Source: Thermodesulfobacteriota bacterium (GTDB lineage Bacteria; Desulfobacterota; Desulfobacteria; Desulfobacterales; JAUWMJ01). Taken from it: a stretch of DNA of 39,016 bases. The notes beneath the pieces were generated by a model. That model ran no database searches. It was given only the letters and a program-made list of their open reading frames with translations, and was not told where the DNA came from. This document shows positions 25,046 through 34,428 of this stretch, piece after piece. Both the position numbers and the translations under genes were made by a program. Every line of letters begins with the position of its first letter. The first letter of the stretch is position 1. The stretch is taken from positions 1 to 39,016 of the forward strand of contig JAXHVO010000120.1 in assembly GCA_034189135.1 (NCBI GenBank), read 5' to 3'.

Positions 25046-25957
25046 ATGCGAGAACAACGTTTAGAAGCACAGTATTTCTTTTTGCGGGTATTCAATGCTT
25101 TTGAGAGGGTGCTTTTCCCGAAAAAGTGCACGGTATGTGGCTCTTTCTTTCATTCAGATTTGAACCGAAGGTTATGTTCACCGGAAAAAATTTTACAGGA
25201 TAAAAAATCTTTGGTCTTTCATTATGGGAAAGATACACCAGAAAAGCCGGTGGCTTCCTGTTTAAATGGTGTTTTTAAATTTGACAGGCTTTTATCTCCC
25301 TACTTATGCCCAACATGTCTAACAGGGTATGCACCTGTTCAATCCCCAATTTGCATTAAATGCGGTATGATGTTTAAAAGCCGGGAAGGGGACGATCATC
25401 TTTGCGAAGACTGCATAAAACAACCGAAATACTTTAAGATTGCGCGTGCACCCGGTATTTATGATCAGGCCCTGATGAAAGCCATACATTGTCTAAAGTA
25501 CAAGGGGAAAATTCAGCTGGCCAGGCCGTTTGGAATGCTTCTTTTTGCTGCTTTTATTCGGTTTTGGGATATGGATAAAATTGACCTGATTATCCCTGTT
25601 CCGCTTCATTCCAAAAGGATAAAGGCAAGGGGATTTAATCAGGCGTATCTTCTGGTCCGTAAATGGAAACAGCTTGCCATGGCATTGAGTGCCGAAACGC
25701 CGGCTGTCACGATCGACCGGAATATACTGGTGAGAAAAAAATGGACAGAGCCCCAGACCGGGTTGGGCCGCAAAAAACGATTGAAAAACATCAAGAATGC
25801 GTTTAGTGTTAACAATTGCTCCAAGATTGCGGGGAAAAGAATACTAGTAGTCGATGATGTTCTTACCACGGGAGCCACCGTAAATGAATGTGCAAAAACA
25901 TTGATAAGCCATGGTGCCAAAAGGGTGGATGTACTCACCTTGGCGCGGGCGATGTGA
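25046..25957 (+). CDS. comF: ComF family phosphoribosyltransferase-like protein
   Basis: The 303-residue protein has an N-terminal zinc-ribbon region and a C-terminal type I PRTase fold. The PRPP loop reads ILVVDDVLTTGAT (266-278), preceded by the ComF segments LIIPVPLHSKRIKARGFNQA and RKKWTEPQTGLGRKKR. Four CxxC pairs are visible: C28/C31, C88/C91, C103/C106 and C120/C123. An insertion of about 55 residues separates the first pair from the rest, longer than in typical ComF (about 230 residues). ComF proteins function in DNA uptake or recombination-linked processes; the precise reaction is not established. It lies 21 bases after rlmB and is likely in one operon with it. Confidence 0.92.
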   Translation: MREQRLEAQYFFLRVFNAFERVLFPKKCTVCGSFFHSDLNRRLCSPEKILQDKKSLVFHYGKDTPEKPVASCLNGVFKFDRLLSPYLCPTCLTGYAPVQSPICIKCGMMFKSREGDDHLCEDCIKQPKYFKIARAPGIYDQALMKAIHCLKYKGKIQLARPFGMLLFAAFIRFWDMDKIDLIIPVPLHSKRIKARGFNQAYLLVRKWKQLAMALSAETPAVTIDRNILVRKKWTEPQTGLGRKKRLKNIKNAFSVNNCSKIAGKRILVVDDVLTTGATVNECAKTLISHGAKRVDVLTLARAM

Positions 25958-26008
25958 CTTCTATCTGATTGACATTAGGGCAATTTTTTTAATAGGTTAA
26001 ATGAATAC

Positions 26009-26494
26009 ATGGATACCATTTCTAAAATAATAAAACTGCCGGAGCTTCAAGCGAAAGTGGATTCGATTAAAGTGTCAGGAAGTAAGGTTGTATTTACCAA
26101 TGGCTGCTTTGATATACTGCACGTTGGACATGTTCGCTACCTTGCTGCCGCCCGCTTGAAAGGGGATGTGCTCATAGTTGGTTTGAATTCCGATGACTCG
26201 GTAAAATCGATTAAGTCCACCAAGAGGCCCATAGTGAACCAGGACGAAAGGGCCGAAGTCCTTGCGAGTCTGTGGTGTGTGGACTATATTATTTTATTTG
26301 ATGAACCGGACCCCCTTTTACTTATTCAGGCCATTAAACCTGATATACTGGTTAAAGGGGATGACTGGGCTGAAGAAAATATAATAGGGGCTGACTTTGT
26401 TAAAGAACAAGGCGGCAAGGTCATACGGGTGCCGGTGGTACCCGAAGCTTCTACATCAAGAATTATACAAACAATCGTAAAGAGATACCGTTGA
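26009..26494 (+). CDS. rfaE2: D-glycero-beta-D-manno-heptose 1-phosphate adenylyltransferase
   Basis: This 161-residue nucleotidyltransferase corresponds to the C-terminal half of bifunctional HldE. It carries VVFTNGCFDILHVGHVRYL with the H38-x-G-H41 catalytic motif, LIVGLNSDDSVKSIKS, KPDILVKGDDW and the C-terminal ISTTxxx-like EASTSRIIQTI. It makes ADP-heptose from heptose-1-phosphate for LPS inner-core synthesis, agreeing with the GT9 gene at 10395-11402. The kinase half (RfaE1) is not in the window. ATG 26009 is preceded by an AGG-containing stretch. Confidence 0.95.
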   Translation: MDTISKIIKLPELQAKVDSIKVSGSKVVFTNGCFDILHVGHVRYLAAARLKGDVLIVGLNSDDSVKSIKSTKRPIVNQDERAEVLASLWCVDYIILFDEPDPLLLIQAIKPDILVKGDDWAEENIIGADFVKEQGGKVIRVPVVPEASTSRIIQTIVKRYR

Positions 26495-26502
26495 TCACCC
26501 AT

Positions 26503-26600
26503 AGCTCAAGTTCCACTTTCACCGCAAGCGGAATTGCATTTCTGGAAAACAGTATACATGATGGAAAAACCTTTTTGCCGTGAACGGTGAACCTTGAGCT
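26503..26600. repeat. Imperfect palindromic intergenic element
   Basis: The ends AGCTCAAG (26503-26510) and CTTGAGCT (26593-26600) are perfect complements. Inside them TTTCACCG and CGGTGAA continue the pairing with small gaps. The element nearly fills the 154-base spacer between rfaE2 and pgeF. It may fold as a hairpin in RNA or be a degenerate mobile palindrome; it lacks the T-run of an intrinsic terminator. Confidence 0.55.
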
Positions 26601-26648
26601 AAAAGCTGTTTATGACTTGGAACGTTTCTCTAAAATAAATTACCAGAT

Positions 26649-27428
26649 ATGAGCTTAATATCAGTTAATAGAAACGGCACTTCATTCTATCAGTTCCCCA
26701 ACCTATCCAGGTTTTCGAATATCGACCATGGGATTTTTACCAGAAAGAACGGCTACAGCAAAATGCCGTACCAAAGCCTTAACACAAGTTACAGCACTGG
26801 TGATGACATCAGAAATGTGAGGTTAAACCGATCGGTGATCGCGAAGTGTTTTGACAGCAATGAGCTTATATTCGCCAAGCAGGTACACGGGACGAAAGCT
26901 ATGGTGTTTACCCAACAAGCTATTCCACGGAAAAAGAATTGCTACGATTTACTCCCTGAATGTGATGCCATGATCACAGATGTTAAAGAAAAATCTCTGG
27001 TGATACAGGTGGCGGATTGCCAGGCCATACTGATTTATGATCCTGTGGGGCAGGTGATTGCGAATGTTCATTCAGGTTGGCGCTCAAGCATAAAAAATAT
27101 AATCGGACGAACCATATATACTATGCAAGAGGAATTTGACTCAAAGCCGTGTCATATGGTTACCGGTATCAGCCCTTCACTTGGCCCATGCTGTGCGGAA
27201 TTTGTAAACTATAAAGATGAGATTCCCCAAGAATTTTGGAAATTTAAGGATGATTCAGATCATTTTGATTTTTGGGCCATCAGCTTCAACCAGCTTTGTG
27301 ATGCAGGGGTTTTAAAGAAGAATATATATTTAAGCGAAATATGCACCCGTTGCAATACTGATTTATTTTTTTCCTTTCGCGGCGAAGGGACCACGGGAAG
27401 GTTTGCTAGTGTGATTGGTTTGAAATGA
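26649..27428 (+). CDS. pgeF: PgeF/YfiH-family (laccase-domain) purine nucleoside phosphorylase
   Basis: This 259-residue protein has the three conserved zinc-site regions of the family: KQVHGTK with H80, VIQVADCQAILIYD with C124 and IANVHSGWRSS with H141. TGISPSLGPCCAEF and SEICTRCNTDLFFSFR follow. Family enzymes, earlier called polyphenol oxidases, phosphorolyse purine nucleosides, and E. coli YfiH also edits misbuilt cell-wall precursors. The active-site histidines and cysteine are intact. It is the last plus-strand gene before the convergent polyketide synthase; the start ATG 26649 has only a weak ribosome site. Confidence 0.92.
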   Translation: MSLISVNRNGTSFYQFPNLSRFSNIDHGIFTRKNGYSKMPYQSLNTSYSTGDDIRNVRLNRSVIAKCFDSNELIFAKQVHGTKAMVFTQQAIPRKKNCYDLLPECDAMITDVKEKSLVIQVADCQAILIYDPVGQVIANVHSGWRSSIKNIIGRTIYTMQEEFDSKPCHMVTGISPSLGPCCAEFVNYKDEIPQEFWKFKDDSDHFDFWAISFNQLCDAGVLKKNIYLSEICTRCNTDLFFSFRGEGTTGRFASVIGLK

Positions 27429-27755
27429 TTAACGGAATGCTTTTTTGAATGTATTTTTAAATAGGCTAAATTATTACTGTAGATTGTAATAAGTTAGCAC
27501 TTTGAAAATATAGCTGTTTTTGTTGGGATATTGCTGATTCGAAAAAGCATTTTTTAAATATCGAATATCGAACAAGGAATTTCGAATGACGAAGTGTGGA
27601 ATCGCAACGCTCTATCTTTTATAATAGTATAAATGACGGAATGCCTTACTTCGACATTCATAATTCCTTGTTCGGTATTCTGCGGTTTAAAACGGATTCG
27701 CAAGCTTGAATTCGTCTTAAAAAGCCAAAGGATTAAAATAGATTAAGCCCAACAC
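27429..27755. other. Convergent intergenic region with palindromic elements
   Basis: This 327-base AT-rich region lies between pgeF and the polyketide synthase, which converge on it. It holds the 116-bp inverted repeat listed separately. It also holds a near-palindrome centred on AAGCTT (about 27690-27717: ACGGATTC ... GAATTCGT arms) followed by a short A-run, which could act as a weak bidirectional terminator. No coding frame was found. Confidence 0.45.
27564..27679. repeat. 116-bp element with 32-bp imperfect inverted repeats
   Basis: Arms 27564-27595 and 27648-27679 pair at 28 of 32 positions; both carry the core CGAACAAGGAATT (or its complement). The word structure (TATCGAA, GAACAAGGAAT, GAATGACGAAG) looks like a dispersed intergenic palindrome. 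The loop of 52 bases is AT-rich and non-coding. It could serve as transcription end signal for both convergent genes. Confidence 0.7.
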
Positions 27756-30700
27756 TTAAAGGTTTGAAGTTGGTTGTGGTTTAAATGCTTTATATAGTGA
27801 AGCGTCAAAAACAGCTTCATATCCCGTCAACTTGGCAATGATCACATTGTCTGGGTCAAGGAAGGTAAAGTCCCCTCTCATGATATGATCAGTCGCTTTA
27901 TGTACTTTAAGTATTGCCGTAATCCCCTTGGCAGGAAATCTGTCGCAATACTGTCGGTACGAAGCCAGGTAGCTTGGAAGAGATACCTTTCCCATCTCAT
28001 CATAGCACCAGATAATCGCCATTTGAAAAGCTGAATCGAGAACCAGGGGATCGGCTATCCAACTGTTTCTTAAAGGGTCGACCATCCATTTTTCAGGTGA
28101 AGGCGCCGAGGAAATTTCAGCAATGATTCCCTCAGGGGAGTAGCCGATGATTTTCTTTATTCCGCGTAGCTCACTGCCATGAAAAAGAATTTTATCATAT
28201 ACCTCATCAATGCTACGAGGATAAGTTTTTGAATCAAAATATTCCGATGAATTGAAAGCAGGGGGCAGGGACGGTTCATCAGATAAAATGGCCTTTGCGC
28301 GGGAGTGTATGACCGGCATATTATCTTTAAATCCGTTGCGCAGTTCCACATTAACTTCGTAAGTTTTACCATTTTTTCTGGGTTTGCCCGCCATAAGGCG
28401 AATTAACTTTTTCTCCTGATCGAGCTTGATGCCGTTTAGAATTCGCATATCATCGAAGCCGTGAAGAATAAGGCCCGGATTTTCATGAAGCGCGCCATGC
28501 CCGAGCCATTCAGTCATCAGGGCAAAGGGAACCACAGGTTTTCCATCCAGGACGTGTGAATTAAGAACCGGGTATTTTTCAACATCCAGCTCACGTTTAA
28601 AGGTAAGAGAAAGGGGATCATTATTTTTTAAAACAGCCTCCGGTTTTTTTTTAGAAGCCAGGCTTATTTTGTCGTCTGTTTCATTATGGACAATGATTTT
28701 CGAACCGATCACGACTTCTGCCGGGGCGTTTTTGTCCCCCATCATTTCGTAAAGCATACATTTTGCACCCTCTTGTACTGGGATCAGGTGGACACCGTTT
28801 TTGGCAAATTCTCGTTTTAATGAAGGCGATACCATACCTCCATCCCAGGGGCCCCAGTTGATAGATATCACCTTACAATCCGGTCTTAATACCGATTGCT
28901 GCCACGCTGTTTTGTTCAGAACTTCATTTGCCATGGCATAGTCAACCTGGCCCCTGTTTCCCATCCGGGCGGTTATGGATGAAAAAAGAACAATGTATTT
29001 AAGGGCGTCCTCTTTGGTTGCATCAAGAAGCGCTCTCAGTCCCATTACTTTGGTGTCAAAAACTTTGTCAAACTGTTTAATGGTCTTATCGGTGATAAAA
29101 CGATCTTCAACAACGCCTGCGCCGTGGATAATACCTGTTATGGGGCCATGAGTTGAGTGAATTTTATGGAAAATCGAAATGACACTGTCATATTTACGGA
29201 CATCCACCGAGTAATAGGTAACATCGGAACCTGCCGATTTCAACCGTTCTAAATTGTTTGCGATTTCACGATTTGCCATGTGCTTTTTATAGGCGGCTTC
29301 AATCTTTTTAGGCGATGTCTTTTTTTGGCTAAATTCATTTTTAAGGATGGCTTTTTTTATCAGGGATTCATCTTCCAATGTTGCCAGCCATTCTGGTTCA
29401 GGTGACGGCGAAGGGGAGCGGCCAAGAAGAATAAGGGTGGGGTTGCCATGATTTGCCAGGGCAAGTGCCGCGGCAGAGGTAATGCCTCTTGCGCCGCCTG
29501 TGATAACCATCACATCATCCGGGGTAAAATCAGCTGTATGCGGCACATCCAATGTATATGGTGAGGATTCAAGCTCAAGCGTATGTCGCATTCCGGGCGG
29601 CAAATTTTTGCTAAAACCGATTTCAACAGGGCCAGATGGATCGGGAGTTAACAGTTCTGTCACGATCAGCTTGGCAAGTTCCAAGTTTTCTTTCCATCCA
29701 GGTTCGACGTCAATGGCACGGCAGCATACATTTTCCCATTCAATGGCGGCTGTTTTTGCAAGCCCGATCAGACCGCCCTGCAAGGGGTTGAGCATCCCCC
29801 GGCCCTTAAAACCAAAGGCCCCGTCTATCCTGGTGATAGTAGCAAAAATCGCACCACCATTTTCGCTGGAATGGAGAATGTCGGGCGCCACATGATTTGC
29901 CAGCAAAAATGCGTCTTTTAAATCCGGATTGGTATTTTGAGCCTCGGGCCCAGCTTCAGGATTTGCCACCATGATAAGACCGGCAGCTTCAGGGAGCTTT
30001 TTTTTATACTTTAAAATATCAGGAGAAATAAGAACGGTATTGATATCCTGCAACTCAAATTCATCAATAATCGCCTGTGAAAGACCGGTTTTGTCGTCGG
30101 TAATGAAAATTTTTCTTCCCTTTGGTACCGATATTCTTTCACCCTGGTGAAATTTATTTTCCATTACGGAAACAACTTTTCTATTAATTGTACCCGAAAG
30201 GAGGGGGGATGCATTGTTAGAAATAGCAGCCGGTTTATCATCTGCAGGTTTAGTTTCTAAATCGGTTGGATTTAAAGAGCCCGGTGTTGAATTGCTGAAA
30301 GGTTCGGTTTTCAGGCCTTCGTTTTCAAGGTATTGGACGATCTGGCCCAGTGTTTTCAGCGTACCCACCACATCGGGAGAAATGGAAGGCAAAACAGGCA
30401 TTTTTTCTTCAAGAGTGGAAAGAATCTCAACCCGTTTTATGGAATCAATACCCAGGTCGGCTTCAATGTCCATATCAAGGCCGAGGGTTTCCACCGGGTA
30501 ACCGGTAAGCTGGCTGACTACTGAAAGCAGGGTCTGTTCAATATTTTTTTTTTGATCTGGGGGTGGCTCAAAATCGTTTTCCTCAGACGAAAAAGATAGG
30601 TTTTTTTTGTTTGGTCCTTTAGAATTTATCGACTCGTCCACCGACTGAGAATTGACCATGTATGCGACAATCTGCCCGAGTGTTTTTAGGGTTCCCACCA

Positions 30701-33700
30701 TATCGGGTGAAATGGGTGAAAGATGAGGAATTTTTTCTTCCAGAGTAGAGAGGATTTCAACCCGTTTTATGGAATCAATGCCCAGGTCGGCTTCAATGTC
30801 CATATCAAGGCCGAGCGTTTCCACCGGGTACCCGGTGAGCTGACTGACCACTGAAAGCAGAGTTTGTTCAATATCTTTTTGCTTTAGCCCGGGCGATAAA
30901 ACAGATGACTTAACAGCTGATTCGACAGAGACCTCTTCAGGTTGGGCTTCGATCCGGTTCACGGCATTTATCGCGTCGGGAACCACTGTTTCAATGGTGC
31001 CGGAGCCGACAAAACCTGCAGAACCTCTCGCGGCATCCGCTTTGGTTTGTTCCACCGTGCTTTTTGGCTGCCGCTCTTTATGGCGTTCGGTATCCGGTTT
31101 GGCAACTTTTTCTGCAGATGGGGATTTCATGCCCAGGGAAACTTCAACAAGCCGGTGTGTGCTTTCCATCATTTGCTGTAAGGATCGACTCGCATCGGAT
31201 TGGGTTTCTAAAAATTTTTGGTGGGTTTCGGCGGTCTGCCTTTGAAGGTCCTGCATCGACTTTAAACCTTGTTGAACCAGGCTTAACGAATCGATAATAA
31301 AGTTTGAATGATTTTGTTTGCTATTTTCCATTATAGGTCGCTTTCCGTCGATATAATCTACCTGCGAAACACGGTTTTTAGTCTGTTGCGGTGGTAATTC
31401 GGAGTTATTATTTACCGGATCGTTTTTTCTTTCAGATGGTGGCCTGATGCTTGTATATTCAGCTTTACTGTTTTGCGGTTTGATGTTTTTTGTTTCAGGT
31501 TTGGGTTTTACGTAATTTGCTCCCGAAATAGGAATGCTCATTTTTTGCTGTGCTGGTTTTAAAACAGGATGTTCCCAGTTGCTTAATTTAACCGGATATC
31601 CCAAACATGCCAGCTGACAAAGAGTCGCGGCGAGATCCGACACTCCGAAACGAGACCCAGAAGATCTGTCCATGGGGATAGATATAAAACTTTGACCTGC
31701 TAAAATAGACCTCACCAGACCGGACATCACCGATTTCGGTCCGACTTCGATGAAGGTTTTCACCCCTGATTTAAAAATATTTTCAATTTCACTCTTAAAA
31801 TCCACCGGCTGCAGAAGGTGCCCGGCCAAAATCTTTTTTACTTTTTCCGGGTCTAAAGGGTAGGGGAGCCCGGTGGTATTGGAGAAAACCGGTATGTCTG
31901 AAGGGGTAATATTAATATCTTTTAGATACCCGGCAAAAGGAGTTTGCGCATCTTTTACAAAGGAACTGTGAAATGCGGCAGATACCGGTAGTTTTACTGT
32001 TTTAAATCCTTTTTTGCTTAATATTTCATCTGCCTGCAAAATGGCTCTGGTTGAGCCGGAAAGAACCCCCTGGTCCGGGCTGTTTCTGTTTGCCAGAATG
32101 ACATCCAGATTTGCAGTTGAAATCAGCTCGTCAAGTTGGTCAAGGGGGGCTTTGACCGCCAGCATACTTCCGCTGTCATGATTATTCTTTCTTCCCGCTT
32201 CTGCCATCAGTTGGCCCCGGCAGTGTGCCAGAAAATAAAGCGTATCCTCATCGATCCATCCGGCAGCGCAGAGTGCGGCCAGTTCACCAAAGCTGTGACC
32301 GCATGTCACGTCCGGTTGTAGGCCGAATCGTCCGAGAATTTTCAGCATGGACAGGCTGATGGCCCCAATGGCCGGTTGAGCAATCTCGGTTCTTTTTAAA
32401 TTTTCTTCCTGAGCGGTCTTTTCTTCTTTACTCACAGCGGGCACAGGATAGATAAAATCGCTCAGGCGGGATTTTCCTTTATGGTTTTTATTTGCTTTTT
32501 CCAGGGAATCAAGAGCCTCCGGGAAAATGCAGGCCAGGTCATGGCCCATGCCGACATATTGGCTTCCCTGACTTGGGAACACAAATGAAATTTTCCCGGG
32601 TGGCTTGCCAGAGCCATAATAAATATTATTTTCATTCCAGTTTGATTTTTCCCGATTTGCCTCCAACGCATTCATGGCTTTGGAAAAAAGGGCAGGCAGA
32701 TCTTTAAAATCTTCCAGGACAATTAAAAGCCTGTGTGGATCTTCAGGGGAAAAAGTTTGCCTTGTTTCTGCAGCCTTTATGGCAATATCTTTAAAGGGCC
32801 GGTCACTGTCAATTAAGGCCTTGAAATCTTGGAAACGCTTTTTAAGCTTTTTTCGACTCGATGCGGACAGGGCAAAAATTTCCACTGAACCGTCCCAGGA
32901 AGTCTGATTTTTAGCTGGTTCGTATTCTTCCAGGACCACATGGAAATTACTTCCGCCGAATCCGAAAGAGCTGACACCGGAACGGCGGGGATGTTTTTTA
33001 TCAGCCACCCAGGGCCGGGTATCAGTATTAAGATAAAAGGGAGATTGATCTATATTGAGGCCGGGGTCAGGATCTTGCGCTTTCAAGGTGGGAGGCAATA
33101 CTTTATTATAAAGCGAAAGCGCGGATTTTATCAAACCGGCCGCTCCTGCTGCTGCTTTGGTATGACCGATCATAGATTTTACCGAACCGAGTGCACATTT
33201 ATGGCTACTATCACAAGATTCACTGAAAACCTGATTGAGCGCCTTGAATTCCACCATATCTCCCACGATGGTTCCGGTGCCATGTGCTTCGATAAGACGG
33301 ACTGTAGCAGGATCGATATCAGAGTTTTCGTACGCCATTCGAAGTGATTTGGCCTGCCCCTCTGGTTTTGGAGCATAAATGCTTTGGGATCTGCCGTCGC
33401 TTGAGGTCCCCATGGCCTTTATCACCGCATAAATCTTGTCTCCATCTTTTTTTGCCTCTTCCAGTCTTTTAAGCACAACAAGGCCGACACCTTCTCCCAG
33501 CACCGTACCATCCGCATCCTTGGAAAATGGTCTTGCATCTCCGGTGGGTGAAAGGATATGGGTTTTTGAAAAGCACATGTACATGAAAATGTCATTTAGC
33601 GTATCTACACCACCGGTAATCACCATATCACTCTTACCGGATATGAGTTCCATGAGGCCAAGGTGTATGGCGCTCATGGAACTGGCACATGCCGCATCAA

Positions 33701-34319
33701 CCACACAGTTGGTGCCGCCCAAACCCAGGCGGTTGCATATTCTTCCTGCGACCACATTTCCCAGCAGGCCGGGAAAGGAGTTTTCCTGCCATGAGATGTA
33801 TGAATCGGATATTTTATCAATAACGGTTTCAGTGGTTTGTCGAGGGACGCCGGCTTGTTGAAGGGCTTTGCGCCATTTGGGAAAGCCGAGTCTTGAGCTT
33901 AAAGGGATCACCAGTTCCTGTGTCCCGGTGACTCCAAGTATGACGCTGGTTTTATCCCGGTCAAACGCTTTTTCTTTTCCATAGCCGGCGTCATCCATGG
34001 CCATTTTAGCGGCCATCAGGCTAAGGAGCTGGGAAGTATCCGTTGCTTCAATCGAGTTGGGGGGAATTCCGAATTCGGCCGGATCAAAAGAGACAGGGGA
34101 GAGAAAGCCGCCACGCTTGCAATAGGTGTGATCCGCTTTTTTGGGATCAGTATCAAAGTACTCTTCCGCAGACCAGTGGGTGTCGGGGAGGTCGGTTATG
34201 CCGTCCTCACCGCGTGAAATAAGACGCCAGTATTCCTTGACGCCCGGTGATTTGGGGAAAAAACATCCTATCCCTATAATAGCGACAGGAATATTGGGTA
34301 TGGTTTTGATATTTTTCAA
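27756..34319 (-). CDS. PfaA-like iterative polyketide/polyunsaturated-lipid synthase, KS-AT-ACP-ACP-KR-DH
   Basis: The 2187-residue protein shows, in order: a ketosynthase (about 10-465; Cys211 in VDAACASSMSA, His346 in EAHGTGT, His386 in GHTKAAAG) and an acyltransferase (about 575-885; Ser676 in GHSFGE, His784). A Gln/Ser-rich linker with a coiled-coil-like stretch (about 1010-1060) follows, then two carrier domains with the PfaA-type motif LGIDSIKR (Ser1183, Ser1293). Next come a ketoreductase (about 1440-1850; TGGARGI, Tyr1794) and a C-terminal dehydratase-like hotdog (His1922 in HVLDGKPVVP, Asp2095 in DSAFQ). The start is TTG 34319, the only start between an in-frame TAA and the KS domain. 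Order and motifs match PfaA of polyunsaturated-fatty-acid synthases, but with two rather than about five ACPs. pfaB, pfaC, pfaD and a phosphopantetheinyl transferase are not in the window. Confidence 0.93.
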   Translation of the reverse strand: MKNIKTIPNIPVAIIGIGCFFPKSPGVKEYWRLISRGEDGITDLPDTHWSAEEYFDTDPKKADHTYCKRGGFLSPVSFDPAEFGIPPNSIEATDTSQLLSLMAAKMAMDDAGYGKEKAFDRDKTSVILGVTGTQELVIPLSSRLGFPKWRKALQQAGVPRQTTETVIDKISDSYISWQENSFPGLLGNVVAGRICNRLGLGGTNCVVDAACASSMSAIHLGLMELISGKSDMVITGGVDTLNDIFMYMCFSKTHILSPTGDARPFSKDADGTVLGEGVGLVVLKRLEEAKKDGDKIYAVIKAMGTSSDGRSQSIYAPKPEGQAKSLRMAYENSDIDPATVRLIEAHGTGTIVGDMVEFKALNQVFSESCDSSHKCALGSVKSMIGHTKAAAGAAGLIKSALSLYNKVLPPTLKAQDPDPGLNIDQSPFYLNTDTRPWVADKKHPRRSGVSSFGFGGSNFHVVLEEYEPAKNQTSWDGSVEIFALSASSRKKLKKRFQDFKALIDSDRPFKDIAIKAAETRQTFSPEDPHRLLIVLEDFKDLPALFSKAMNALEANREKSNWNENNIYYGSGKPPGKISFVFPSQGSQYVGMGHDLACIFPEALDSLEKANKNHKGKSRLSDFIYPVPAVSKEEKTAQEENLKRTEIAQPAIGAISLSMLKILGRFGLQPDVTCGHSFGELAALCAAGWIDEDTLYFLAHCRGQLMAEAGRKNNHDSGSMLAVKAPLDQLDELISTANLDVILANRNSPDQGVLSGSTRAILQADEILSKKGFKTVKLPVSAAFHSSFVKDAQTPFAGYLKDINITPSDIPVFSNTTGLPYPLDPEKVKKILAGHLLQPVDFKSEIENIFKSGVKTFIEVGPKSVMSGLVRSILAGQSFISIPMDRSSGSRFGVSDLAATLCQLACLGYPVKLSNWEHPVLKPAQQKMSIPISGANYVKPKPETKNIKPQNSKAEYTSIRPPSERKNDPVNNNSELPPQQTKNRVSQVDYIDGKRPIMENSKQNHSNFIIDSLSLVQQGLKSMQDLQRQTAETHQKFLETQSDASRSLQQMMESTHRLVEVSLGMKSPSAEKVAKPDTERHKERQPKSTVEQTKADAARGSAGFVGSGTIETVVPDAINAVNRIEAQPEEVSVESAVKSSVLSPGLKQKDIEQTLLSVVSQLTGYPVETLGLDMDIEADLGIDSIKRVEILSTLEEKIPHLSPISPDMVGTLKTLGQIVAYMVNSQSVDESINSKGPNKKNLSFSSEENDFEPPPDQKKNIEQTLLSVVSQLTGYPVETLGLDMDIEADLGIDSIKRVEILSTLEEKMPVLPSISPDVVGTLKTLGQIVQYLENEGLKTEPFSNSTPGSLNPTDLETKPADDKPAAISNNASPLLSGTINRKVVSVMENKFHQGERISVPKGRKIFITDDKTGLSQAIIDEFELQDINTVLISPDILKYKKKLPEAAGLIMVANPEAGPEAQNTNPDLKDAFLLANHVAPDILHSSENGGAIFATITRIDGAFGFKGRGMLNPLQGGLIGLAKTAAIEWENVCCRAIDVEPGWKENLELAKLIVTELLTPDPSGPVEIGFSKNLPPGMRHTLELESSPYTLDVPHTADFTPDDVMVITGGARGITSAAALALANHGNPTLILLGRSPSPSPEPEWLATLEDESLIKKAILKNEFSQKKTSPKKIEAAYKKHMANREIANNLERLKSAGSDVTYYSVDVRKYDSVISIFHKIHSTHGPITGIIHGAGVVEDRFITDKTIKQFDKVFDTKVMGLRALLDATKEDALKYIVLFSSITARMGNRGQVDYAMANEVLNKTAWQQSVLRPDCKVISINWGPWDGGMVSPSLKREFAKNGVHLIPVQEGAKCMLYEMMGDKNAPAEVVIGSKIIVHNETDDKISLASKKKPEAVLKNNDPLSLTFKRELDVEKYPVLNSHVLDGKPVVPFALMTEWLGHGALHENPGLILHGFDDMRILNGIKLDQEKKLIRLMAGKPRKNGKTYEVNVELRNGFKDNMPVIHSRAKAILSDEPSLPPAFNSSEYFDSKTYPRSIDEVYDKILFHGSELRGIKKIIGYSPEGIIAEISSAPSPEKWMVDPLRNSWIADPLVLDSAFQMAIIWCYDEMGKVSLPSYLASYRQYCDRFPAKGITAILKVHKATDHIMRGDFTFLDPDNVIIAKLTGYEAVFDASLYKAFKPQPTSNL

Positions 34320-34395
34320 TTTGCAGTACTTTAAAACTTAAGAGTTCGGCTTTTTTCGTGGCCAACGCTTCTATCAAGTATTAAGCAATTTTAAT

Positions 34396-34424
34396 AATAT
34401 AACGCATAAAAACCATATTTGCAA
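34396..34424 (-). promoter_or_regulatory. Predicted promoter of the polyketide synthase
   Basis: Reading on the minus strand, TTGCAA (34424-34419) and TATATT (34401-34396) are 17 bases apart, a good sigma70 match. Transcription would start near 34389, leaving about 70 bases of leader before TTG 34319. The -35 box lies four bases from the -35 box of the divergent regulator promoter. Confidence 0.5.
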
Positions 34425-34428
34425 GGAC

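Noticed and set aside
28157-33861. Several open frames of 60-140 codons antisense to or out of frame with the polyketide synthase
   Set aside because: They follow from codon bias in the opposite reading frames, show no domain features and lack ribosome sites.
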